In this document: in pieces, positions 1 to 5,990 of the stretch | Position numbering within the stretch: the stretch's first letter is position 1 | Layout: every line of letters begins with the position of its first letter | Source: Thermoflexales bacterium | Lineage (GTDB): Bacteria > Chloroflexota > Anaerolineae > B4-G1 | Length of the DNA stretch: 7,196 nucleotides | Direction: 5' to 3' | Assembly (NCBI GenBank): GCA_007118795.1 | Contig: SKQX01000053.1 | Coordinates: 1-7,196 of the forward strand | The notes under the pieces: generated by a model | Database searches by the model: none | Seen by the model: only the letters and a program-made list of their open reading frames with translations | What the model was told of the DNA's origin: nothing | Translations under genes and position numbers: made by a program

Positions 1-510
1 CCCTGCCTTCGCCGCACAGTAGGCGCTCCAGCCCGCTACTGGGCGGACCGCGGCCCCACTGGACGTGAAGATCAAGACTCCGCTGTCTCGCTCCACCATC
101 GCGGGCAGGAATCCCCTGGCTGCGTAATACGCACCGGTCAGGTTGATGTCCAGGTTCTTGGCCCAGGCCCGGGGGCCCACCTTCCAGCTGTCGCCCACCG
201 GCTCGATGACGCCGGCGTTGGCAACCACGATATCGGGTAGACCGAAGCGCTGCTCCGTCTCGGCCGCCAGACGCAGCACCGAGTCCCAATCCGACACATC
301 GGCGGTCACGGATTGGGCCGACCCGCCATCGGCACGGATTTTCTGCGCTACCTCCTCGATCTCCGACTCCGTGCGGGCCGTCACCACCACACTGGCGCCG
401 GCCCGGCCCAGGAGAATCGCCGCGGCCCGGCCCAGCCCCCGGCCCGCGCCGGTGACTACAGCGATCCGCCCGTCGAGCCTCGCCCTCCACGCCATCTCAT
501 TCGTGTCCAT
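1..510 (-). CDS. SDR-family NAD(P)-dependent oxidoreductase, C-terminus cut by window edge
   Basis: The first 170 residues of a classical short-chain dehydrogenase/reductase, a soluble Rossmann-fold enzyme that oxidises an alcohol or reduces a carbonyl with NAD(P). Seen directly: the cofactor-binding motif TGAGRGLG at residues 20-27, an Asp after beta-4 (ADVSD, D71), the NAG motif at 98-100, the structural/catalytic Asn in DINLTG (N123), the Ser in FTSSG (S151) and the YCAAK active site (Y164, K168). The full catalytic set is therefore present, and only the substrate-binding C-terminal third, about 80 residues in classical SDRs, lies outside the window. TAR at 44-46, just after beta-2, gives a basic residue that often goes with NADP(H) preference (inference). 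The ATG at 510 is chosen because GAGGAAAGAG lies upstream, though its spacing is loose; an in-frame ATG at 495 is the alternative. The gene starts 42 bases after the ftsH stop on the same strand, so cotranscription is plausible. FabG-like sequence, but the substrate cannot be assigned. Confidence 0.93.
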   Translation of the reverse strand, partial: MDTNEMAWRARLDGRIAVVTGAGRGLGRAAAILLGRAGASVVVTARTESEIEEVAQKIRADGGSAQSVTADVSDWDSVLRLAAETEQRFGLPDIVVANAGVIEPVGDSWKVGPRAWAKNLDINLTGAYYAARGFLPAMVERDSGVLIFTSSGAAVRPVAGWSAYCAAKAG

Positions 511-552
511 CGTCCCCAGCTCTTTCCTCACCTGCCTCTACCCGAGACTTGC

Positions 553-2490
553 CTAGGGCGGGTCTCCGGGGGGCCTTCTTTCGATACCCACGATCTCCGC
601 CACTTCTTCCCCCGAGATCTCCTCACGCTCGATGAGCGCCTCAGCCAGGCCGTCGAGAGCCTCTCGGTGCTCTTCCAGGGTGCTCATCGCGTGCTCATAG
701 GCCCGATCGAGAATATCCCTTATCTCCTCGTCGACCTCACGAGCGGTCTGTTCGCTGTACTCCCGCTGTTGAGCGATCTCCTCACCGAGGAACACCTGCC
801 CCTGCCGTCCGCCGAAGGCGAGATGACCGAGCTTCTCGCTCATACCCCAGCTCAACACCATCCGGCGGGCCAGCCGGGTCGCCTGCCGCAGATCATCCTC
901 AGCACCGCTGGTTTGGGTGTTTAGCACCAGATCCTCGGCGGCGCGCCCCCCCATCATCATCGCCAAGCGGTCGAGCATGTACTCCCGGCGGTAGAGGTAC
1001 CGGTCGCGCTCCGGGAGCTGATGCGTGGCCCCCATCGCCCGACCCCGAGGTACGATGGTCACCTTGTGGATTGGGTCCGCGTTGGGGAGGACGGCAGCCA
1101 GGAGCGCGTGCCCCCCCTCGTGATAGGCCAACAGCTCGCAATCCTCGTCCGTCAGCGCCACACTCTCCCGTTCCAACCCCATCATGACTTTGTCACGGGC
1201 CTCCTCGATATCCTCCTGCTCGATGGCCTCCTTGTCCTGTCGGGCTGCCATCAGCGCGGCCTCGTTGAGCAGGTTCTCCAGATCCGCTCCGCTGAACCCG
1301 GGAGTGCCTCGGGCGATGCGCTCGAGATCCACGTCCTCGGATAGCGTCTTGTTGACCGCGTGAATCTCCAGGATCTTCGCTCGGTCCTGAAGCGTTGGCA
1401 GGTCAACCGTGATCCTGCGGTCGAAGCGTCCTGGCCGCAGGAGGGCCTGATCCAGGATGTCGGGACGGTTAGTGGCGGCCATCACCACCACGTCCTCGTG
1501 GGGATCGAACCCGTCCATCTCCGACAGGAGCTGGTTGAGCGTCTGCTCTCGCTCGTCGTGTCCCCCCCCGACTCCCGCGCCGCGGCGCCGCCCGATCGAA
1601 TCGAGCTCGTCGATGAAGATGATACTCGGCGACGCCTCCTTCGCTTCGTTGAAGAGATCCCGCACCCGCGAGGCACCCACACCGACGAACATCTCCATGA
1701 AATTCGATCCCGTGATGCTGAAGAAGGGGACCTCCGCCTCCCCGGCCACAGCTCGCGCCAGGAGCGTCTTCCCCGTGCCCGGCGGCCCCACCAAGAGCAC
1801 CCCCTTGGGTATCTCTCCCCCTAGGCGCTGAAAGCGGTGGGGTTCCTTCAGGAAAGCGATGACCTCCCTCAGCTCTGTCCTGGGGCCCTTTAGGCCGGCC
1901 ACATCGTCAAAGGTGGTCCGCTCCTTGCGACGGTCGTACAGCTCCGCCTGGCTCTTTCTCATCTGGAAGATGGACAGCGCGTCCTGCCCGCCCCCCTGCA
2001 TCCGGCTGAAGATGAAGTAGACGAATCCACCCAGCAAGAGCAAGGGCAGTAGGTTGATGATCAACCCCCCCCAGGAAAAGTCGGATTCCGGAGACGTCTC
2101 CACCTCGACTCCCTGCTGGCGTAGCAGCGGGAAGAGCTCGTCATCGCCAAAGGAGGGCAGATAGGTCACAAACCGTTCATAGGTGATGGTCTCTCCCGCC
2201 TCCGTTGTCATCTCCGCCGGCTCTTCCAGCCGGCCCTCGATCCGCTCCCCCTCCACACTGACCCGCGCAACATCACCCTCCTCCACGTGGTCGCGGAAAA
2301 CGCTGTAGCCGATGCGGGCTCTCTGGTCGAATTGGTCGCTCAGTGGCCCCCAGAAGAGCGAGGCTATGGCGAGGCCGATTAGGACCCAGATGAGCAGGCC
2401 GCCCAAGCCGCATCCGCCCCTCCCCATCCGCTGCTTCAGCGGATTTCGGTCGTCGTCGTCGTTTCTTCGATTTCTAGGCAGTCTATTCAT
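553..2490 (-). CDS. ftsH: ATP-dependent zinc metalloprotease FtsH
   Basis: A complete 645-residue FtsH, the membrane-anchored hexameric AAA+ protease that extracts and degrades misassembled membrane proteins and some unstable regulators. Order seen: a basic, Asp-rich N-terminus (DDDD at 11-14), TM1 about 28-48, an extracytoplasmic domain about 50-140, TM2 about 141-162, then the cytoplasmic AAA+ module and peptidase. Walker A is GPPGTGKT (235-242), the pore loop is FVGVG (268-272), Walker B is IIFIDE (290-295), and the second region of homology is ATNRPDILDQALLRPGRFDR (339-358). The zinc site is HEGGH (457-461), with D533 in SGAEDD as the likely third ligand. Most FtsH proteins have HEAGH; the ligands and catalytic Glu are intact here, so activity is expected. 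Length matches the family. The ATG start is supported by GAGGGA five bases upstream. The divergent neighbour is an ABC exporter operon and the downstream neighbour is an SDR; the common ftsH neighbours tilS and hpt are not seen here. Identity is secure. Confidence 0.98.
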   Translation of the reverse strand: MNRLPRNRRNDDDDRNPLKQRMGRGGCGLGGLLIWVLIGLAIASLFWGPLSDQFDQRARIGYSVFRDHVEEGDVARVSVEGERIEGRLEEPAEMTTEAGETITYERFVTYLPSFGDDELFPLLRQQGVEVETSPESDFSWGGLIINLLPLLLLGGFVYFIFSRMQGGGQDALSIFQMRKSQAELYDRRKERTTFDDVAGLKGPRTELREVIAFLKEPHRFQRLGGEIPKGVLLVGPPGTGKTLLARAVAGEAEVPFFSITGSNFMEMFVGVGASRVRDLFNEAKEASPSIIFIDELDSIGRRRGAGVGGGHDEREQTLNQLLSEMDGFDPHEDVVVMAATNRPDILDQALLRPGRFDRRITVDLPTLQDRAKILEIHAVNKTLSEDVDLERIARGTPGFSGADLENLLNEAALMAARQDKEAIEQEDIEEARDKVMMGLERESVALTDEDCELLAYHEGGHALLAAVLPNADPIHKVTIVPRGRAMGATHQLPERDRYLYRREYMLDRLAMMMGGRAAEDLVLNTQTSGAEDDLRQATRLARRMVLSWGMSEKLGHLAFGGRQGQVFLGEEIAQQREYSEQTAREVDEEIRDILDRAYEHAMSTLEEHREALDGLAEALIEREEISGEEVAEIVGIERRPPGDPP

Positions 2491-2495
2491 GTCAT

Positions 2496-2501
2496 TCCCT
2501 C
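2496..2501 (-). promoter_or_regulatory. Ribosome-binding site of ftsH
   Basis: On the minus strand the sequence reads GAGGGA, five bases before the ATG at 2490. It is a good Shine-Dalgarno match at normal spacing and fixes the ftsH start. Confidence 0.75.
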
Positions 2502-2794
2502 AACCCCATTCCGACCCGCCGACTTCCCCCCGGGAGCGGCCACTGCCGCCTTTCTCCGAATTCCTCCGTACATCGTATCTCCGCTCTCGCGGCCCAGATG
2601 ACACCCGCTCCCCTCCCAGACCCGAATCTCTTTATCCTCTTCGAGCGCATGCGACATCTCACCCCAGGTGTCGTCCGGCGACGGGACGGAAGTCCCCTCC
2701 CAGGCCACCAGGACCGCCCTAATGGTAACATAGAATGGCCGTGACGTCCATCTATCAACATGTAGCCAGTAGGGCTTCATCATTCTCGCCGTTG

Positions 2795-2893
2795 AGGTGA
2801 CTGGCACTTCGGTCAAGATCTCGGAATACCGGATCCAACGCTTTCTTGAGCCAATCCGGGCCATCATGCCGCGTTCCTTAGTGCCAGTCACCT
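2795..2893. repeat. Perfect 14-bp inverted repeat flanking a 71-base spacer (possible REP/MITE-like element)
   Basis: AGGTGACTGGCACT at 2795-2808 is the exact reverse complement of AGTGCCAGTCACCT at 2880-2893. The spacer holds two further 6-bp inverted pairs, TCAAGA (2813-2818) with TCTTGA (2844-2849) and CCGGAT (2829-2834) with ATCCGG (2854-2859). These cross each other, so both cannot form in a simple nested hairpin. A perfect 14-bp pair within 100 bases is very unlikely by chance. Possible explanations are a REP-type or miniature inverted-repeat element without its own transposase, a regulator site with DNA looping, or a folded leader. The location between divergent promoters fits the first two. 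No transposase gene is present. Confidence 0.7.
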
Positions 2894-2938
2894 TGGCCAC
2901 AGAAGGATGATAAGTCCCCGATGTAGCCGGCGACACCC

Positions 2939-2966
2939 TTGACAGCGCCACTCGACAGGTTATAAT
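2939..2966 (+). promoter_or_regulatory. Consensus housekeeping-sigma promoter of the exporter operon
   Basis: TTGACA at 2939-2944 and TATAAT at 2961-2966, both perfect matches to the sigma-70/SigA consensus, are separated by 16 bases (17 is optimal). Transcription should start near 2972-2974, giving a leader of about 80 bases before the first adaptor ATG at 3056. No other signal upstream of the operon is as good. Function is inferred from the match alone. A TGAC-N4-GTCA palindrome (2970-2981) sits on the predicted start point and could be an operator. Confidence 0.8.
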
Positions 2967-3046
2967 CTATGACTCTGGTCAACTTTGTGGATGAATCGTA
3001 GACAGGTAAAGGTGTTGGTGGGTTATGAGTATTGGGATGGACACCC

Positions 3047-3052
3047 GGAGGT
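3047..3052 (+). promoter_or_regulatory. Ribosome-binding site deciding the start of the first adaptor gene
   Basis: GGAGGT lies three to four bases before the ATG at 3056, a strong though slightly close Shine-Dalgarno. It favours this ATG over the in-frame TTG at 3032, which would add eight residues of unconvincing sequence ahead of the basic, hydrophobic N-terminus and has no clear site upstream. Confidence 0.7.
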
Positions 3053-3055
3053 AGT

Positions 3056-4462
3056 ATGGGAAGACGGAAGATCTACTTGATCCTGGCCCTCGTCGCCATG
3101 GCATCGGGTGCGGTGGTATTCTGGCACTTGTGGTCTGATCGGGACTCAAGAGCAGAGGCAAGCCGGACAGCCACCGTCGAACGTGGCTCGATGACCATAG
3201 CCGTGACAGCGGCCGGGAGGATGGAACCCGCAGCCCGGGTAGACTTGGCGTTTGAGACTCCGGGGCGGGTGGCGGAGATCTTCGTGGAGGAGGGTGATCG
3301 GGTGGATGCGGGAGACCCTCTGGCCCGTTTGGAGGCCGACCAACTGGAGCTACAGGTGACCCAGGCAAGGGCGGCCCTCGCCTCGGCAGAGGCACATTTG
3401 AGCCAGCTGGAGGCGGGTCCCCGCAGGGCGGAGATCGAGCAGGCGGAGGCTAACCTTCGGGCAGCTTCGGCCCAGCTCACCGTCGCTGTGGCAACCCGAG
3501 ACCAGATCGCCCGCGGCGCGTCCGAGGCAGAGATTGCCTCGGCCCGCGCGGCGGTGGAGCAGGCCAAAGCCGCCAGGAAGATGGCTCAGGACGCCTACGA
3601 TCGTATCGATGAAGAAGGGACCCGGAGAGAGCAAGCCAATTACGATCTCTACACAGCCGATCAGGAGTTGGCCGCGGCAGAGGCCCGGCTGGAGGATCTG
3701 ACGCAGGGTCCCCGCCCCGATGAGCTGCGGGCGGCCCGGGCGAACGTGGCCGCGGCCGTCGCTCAACACGATGCCGCGCAGGCCCAACTGGATCAAGTGC
3801 GGAGCGGGACCACGGAGCACGAGATCGCGGAGGCCGCAGCGCAGGCTGAACAGGCCCGGCTGGGTCTGGCGTTGGTGCAAGACTCCCTGGAGAAGATGGT
3901 CCTGCAGGCACCGTTCTCGGGACAGGTCTCTGAGATCAACCTCACGGTAGGCGAGATGGCCCCCACGCGACTCCCGCCCATCGTGCTGATGGACGATTCG
4001 GCGTACCAGATGGCGATCGGTGTGGACGAGCTGGACATCTCGAGAATGGAACCAGGTCAGGCCGTGGAGATAACCATCGAGGCCCTGCCGGACGCCGCTG
4101 TCACAGGCACACTCAAGACTATCGCTCCCATAGCCACCCCGGGGGACGGCGTGGTGACGTATGCTGTACTGGTCGAGCTGGCGCCTACGGAGGCTCCGCT
4201 CCGGGCCGACATGACGGCCAATGCGACGGTTGTCGTGGAACAACTGACCAATGTCCTGGTCGTCCCCACCTGGGCAGTCCGAGTTGATCGGGAGACAGGT
4301 CAGCCTTTCGTCGAGCGACGGGTCGGGGGCGAGATCGAGCGCGTCGACGTCGCGCTGGGCCCGCGCCATGAAGGTGTCGCCCAGGTGCTGAGCGGTTTGA
4401 CGGAGGGGGACGAAGTCGTGCGCCTGGAAGAAGGCTCGACCTTTGACTTCGGTCTACGGTAG
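3056..4462 (+). CDS. Periplasmic adaptor / membrane fusion protein, HlyD-MacA type (adaptor 1)
   Basis: A 468-residue adaptor subunit of a tripartite-type exporter. It should be anchored by one N-terminal helix (about 6-26, after MGRRK) with the rest outside the membrane. Order: first half of the lipoyl (biotinyl-like) domain about 60-93 (TPGRVAEIFVEEGDRVDAG), a long coiled-coil hairpin about 95-282 rich in Ala, Glu, Gln and Arg, second lipoyl half from LQAPFSGQV (283-291), beta-barrel about 313-395, and membrane-proximal domain to the end (VPTWAVR, then LTEGDEVV). The hairpin holds four copies of a Gly-x4-(E)-(I/L)-x2-A unit beginning at G121, G154, G218 and G251, two on each side of the tip. 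There are no cysteines. By family knowledge adaptors of this layout work with ABC transporters of the MacB type, whose ATPase and permease follow here. It is the first gene after a consensus promoter, and adaptor 2 starts 20 bases after its stop. Substrate unknown. Confidence 0.92.
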   Translation: MGRRKIYLILALVAMASGAVVFWHLWSDRDSRAEASRTATVERGSMTIAVTAAGRMEPAARVDLAFETPGRVAEIFVEEGDRVDAGDPLARLEADQLELQVTQARAALASAEAHLSQLEAGPRRAEIEQAEANLRAASAQLTVAVATRDQIARGASEAEIASARAAVEQAKAARKMAQDAYDRIDEEGTRREQANYDLYTADQELAAAEARLEDLTQGPRPDELRAARANVAAAVAQHDAAQAQLDQVRSGTTEHEIAEAAAQAEQARLGLALVQDSLEKMVLQAPFSGQVSEINLTVGEMAPTRLPPIVLMDDSAYQMAIGVDELDISRMEPGQAVEITIEALPDAAVTGTLKTIAPIATPGDGVVTYAVLVELAPTEAPLRADMTANATVVVEQLTNVLVVPTWAVRVDRETGQPFVERRVGGEIERVDVALGPRHEGVAQVLSGLTEGDEVVRLEEGSTFDFGLR

Positions 4463-4482
4463 AGAGTTTGAATAGGATGAGA

Positions 4483-5985
4483 ATGAAGAAACCTTACGTT
4501 TATGTAGGAATGATCCTCCTTGCTGTCGTGGCAGGCGGTTTCGTCTGGCAGTCCCGACAGCAGTCGGCTGTCGCGATAGAGGACCTCCAGTCGGCGATCG
4601 TCGCGCGGGGCGACATGCTCGTCGCCGTCTCCGCCACAGGCCGCGTCCGGCCCGCCGAACAAGCTAACCTGAGCTTCGCCACCGGCGGTCGGGTTGCCGA
4701 AGTCCTGGTTGATGTGGGTGACACCGTTGAGCAGCACGACGTACTGGCCCGGCTGGACAACCAGCGGCTCAGGCTGGAGGTCGAACGGGCGAAAGCCGAC
4801 CTGGCGGCGGCCGAGGCGCAACTGGCCAGGCTGAAGGCAGGGGTACGCGCCGAAGAGATCGACGCGGTGGGGGCCAACCTGAGGGCTGCTGAGGCTCAGC
4901 TCGCTGGGTCCGCAGCGGAGCGGGATCAGGTGGCGGGCGGGGCCCGCGCATCTCAGATCGCTGCTGTCGAGGCCGAGGTCGCCGCCGCCCTTACTCAGCA
5001 GAAGAAGGCCCAGGATTGGTACGACACGACGCTGACCTGTGTGACGATCAGGGTATCAAAGGGCGAACGGGTTGAGTTGCCCGATGGGGAGGTCATCATC
5101 GCCCCCGAGGACATGGAGCATGAGATATGCCCGCTCCTGGGCATGCCCGAGGAGCAGGCGCGCCACCGGCTCGCGGCAGCCAATGCCGCCCTGGAGGCCG
5201 CGCGAGAGCGGCTGAAGGAAGTGGAGGCGGGCGCCGGTGACAGTCAACTCCGGGCGGCTCAGGCCAGCGTGGACGCGGCAGCGGCCAGGCGAGACGCCGC
5301 CCGGGCGCAACTCGACCAGCTCCTCGAAGGCCCTACTGAGGGCCAGACGGCGGCGGCCGAGGCCCGCGTGGACCAGGCTCGTGGGTCCCTGGCGCAGGCC
5401 GAGCTGGCAGTGGAGCACGCGCTGTTGAAGGCTCCCTTTGGCGCGACAGTGGCGGCGGTCCAGGTCTCGGCCGGCGGCCAGGCCTCGGCCGGCGTACCCG
5501 CCATCGCGCTAGTGGACGTGTCGAACTACCACGTCAACGTAGCCGTGGACGAAATGGAGGTTGGACGGTTGATGCCCGGCCAAGCAGTCCATATGAGGTT
5601 CGACGCGATCCCGGAGACCGTTGTCCCGGGCACTGTGCGCCGAATCGCGGCGTCATCGGGGCTCGAGGGTGGGGTGGTTACCTATAACGTGCGGATCGAC
5701 CTGGAACCCACCGATGCGCCCATCAGAGCTGATATGACCGCCAACGCGACGATCATCGTCGAGGAGCTTCGCGACGTGTTGAAGATCCCGACCTGGGCCG
5801 TTCGATTCGATCGCAACACGGGAGAATACTACGTCCACCGCCGGGTCGGCGACCAGGTGGAGCGCGCCAGCATTGAAGTAGGAGCGCGCTTTGAGGGGGC
5901 CGCTGAGGTGGTGGATGGACTGTCAGAAGGCGACGAAGTCGTGCGCGTTCCAGAGACCTCGCCCTTCGGTCTGGGAGGCGGTTAA
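4483..5985 (+). CDS. Periplasmic adaptor / membrane fusion protein, HlyD-MacA type, with cysteine-bearing hairpin insertion (adaptor 2)
   Basis: A 500-residue paralogue of adaptor 1 with the same plan: N-terminal anchor about 5-22 after MKK, lipoyl half about 58-92 (GGRVAEVLVDVGDTV), coiled-coil hairpin about 95-314, second lipoyl half from LKAPFGATV (315-323), beta-barrel, and membrane-proximal end. It shares RADMTANAT, IPTWAVR/VPTWAVR and EGDEVVR with adaptor 1, pointing to an old tandem duplication. The same Gly-led helical unit recurs at G120, G153, G250 and G283. The difference is at the hairpin tip: about residues 178-228 form a non-coiled insertion (KGERVELPDGEVIIAPEDME and flanks) with C186 and C216, the only cysteines in the protein. 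The start at 4483 follows AGGA by five bases; an in-frame ATG at 4477 and TTG at 4468 are alternatives. The ATPase gene begins 5 bases after the stop. Two adaptors may form mixed rings or serve different partners (inference). Confidence 0.92.
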   Translation: MKKPYVYVGMILLAVVAGGFVWQSRQQSAVAIEDLQSAIVARGDMLVAVSATGRVRPAEQANLSFATGGRVAEVLVDVGDTVEQHDVLARLDNQRLRLEVERAKADLAAAEAQLARLKAGVRAEEIDAVGANLRAAEAQLAGSAAERDQVAGGARASQIAAVEAEVAAALTQQKKAQDWYDTTLTCVTIRVSKGERVELPDGEVIIAPEDMEHEICPLLGMPEEQARHRLAAANAALEAARERLKEVEAGAGDSQLRAAQASVDAAAARRDAARAQLDQLLEGPTEGQTAAAEARVDQARGSLAQAELAVEHALLKAPFGATVAAVQVSAGGQASAGVPAIALVDVSNYHVNVAVDEMEVGRLMPGQAVHMRFDAIPETVVPGTVRRIAASSGLEGGVVTYNVRIDLEPTDAPIRADMTANATIIVEELRDVLKIPTWAVRFDRNTGEYYVHRRVGDQVERASIEVGARFEGAAEVVDGLSEGDEVVRVPETSPFGLGGG

Positions 5986-5990
5986 GGCAG

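Larger units (their letters stand above)
2491..3055. other. Divergent intergenic region between ftsH and the exporter operon
   Basis: About 565 bases without a gene I can support. From the ftsH side it holds the ftsH ribosome-binding site (2496-2501), a stretch pyrimidine-rich on the plus strand to about 2720 with no recognisable motif, a 14-bp inverted repeat pair (2795-2808 and 2880-2893), and a consensus promoter facing right (2939-2966) followed by a leader of about 80 bases. An open frame on the minus strand (2951 to 2487, 154 codons) spans most of it and its stop overlaps the ftsH start as ATGA. Its product resembles no family I know, and both inverted-repeat arms fall inside it, so I do not call it a gene. 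I could not find a convincing -35/-10 pair for ftsH on the minus strand. Confidence 0.6.

Noticed and set aside
544..566. GAGAC/GTCTC inverted pair between ftsH and the SDR as a terminator
   Set aside because: The stem is only five bases, there is no T-run on the minus strand, and it would split two closely spaced genes.
143..924. Two plus-strand open frames (143-556 and 313-924) opposite the SDR and ftsH genes
   Set aside because: They are antisense to two well-supported genes, have Arg/Pro/Ala-rich composition typical of GC-rich shadow frames, and show no domain.
2446..2462. Short GTC trinucleotide run near the ftsH start
   Set aside because: It simply encodes the Asp run at residues 11-14; it is too short to count as a microsatellite of interest.
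2668..2690. GTCG-N5-CGAC and CGCATGCG palindromes in the intergenic region
   Set aside because: Stems of four bases are expected by chance in GC-rich DNA.
2312..2722. A 136-codon plus-strand frame running from inside ftsH into the intergenic region
   Set aside because: Its first half is antisense to the ftsH N-terminus and the product is Ser/Pro/Arg-rich, reflecting the pyrimidine-rich strand.
2491..2960. A minus-strand promoter for ftsH, for example TATCAT near 2907-2912
   Set aside because: No acceptable -35 box lies at the right distance from this or other AT-rich hexamers, so I make no call.
3350..4369. A 339-codon minus-strand frame opposite adaptor 1
   Set aside because: Long, but fully antisense to a clear adaptor gene. 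Its product is rich in Leu, Arg, Gly and His without recognisable motifs, as expected from a GC-rich shadow.
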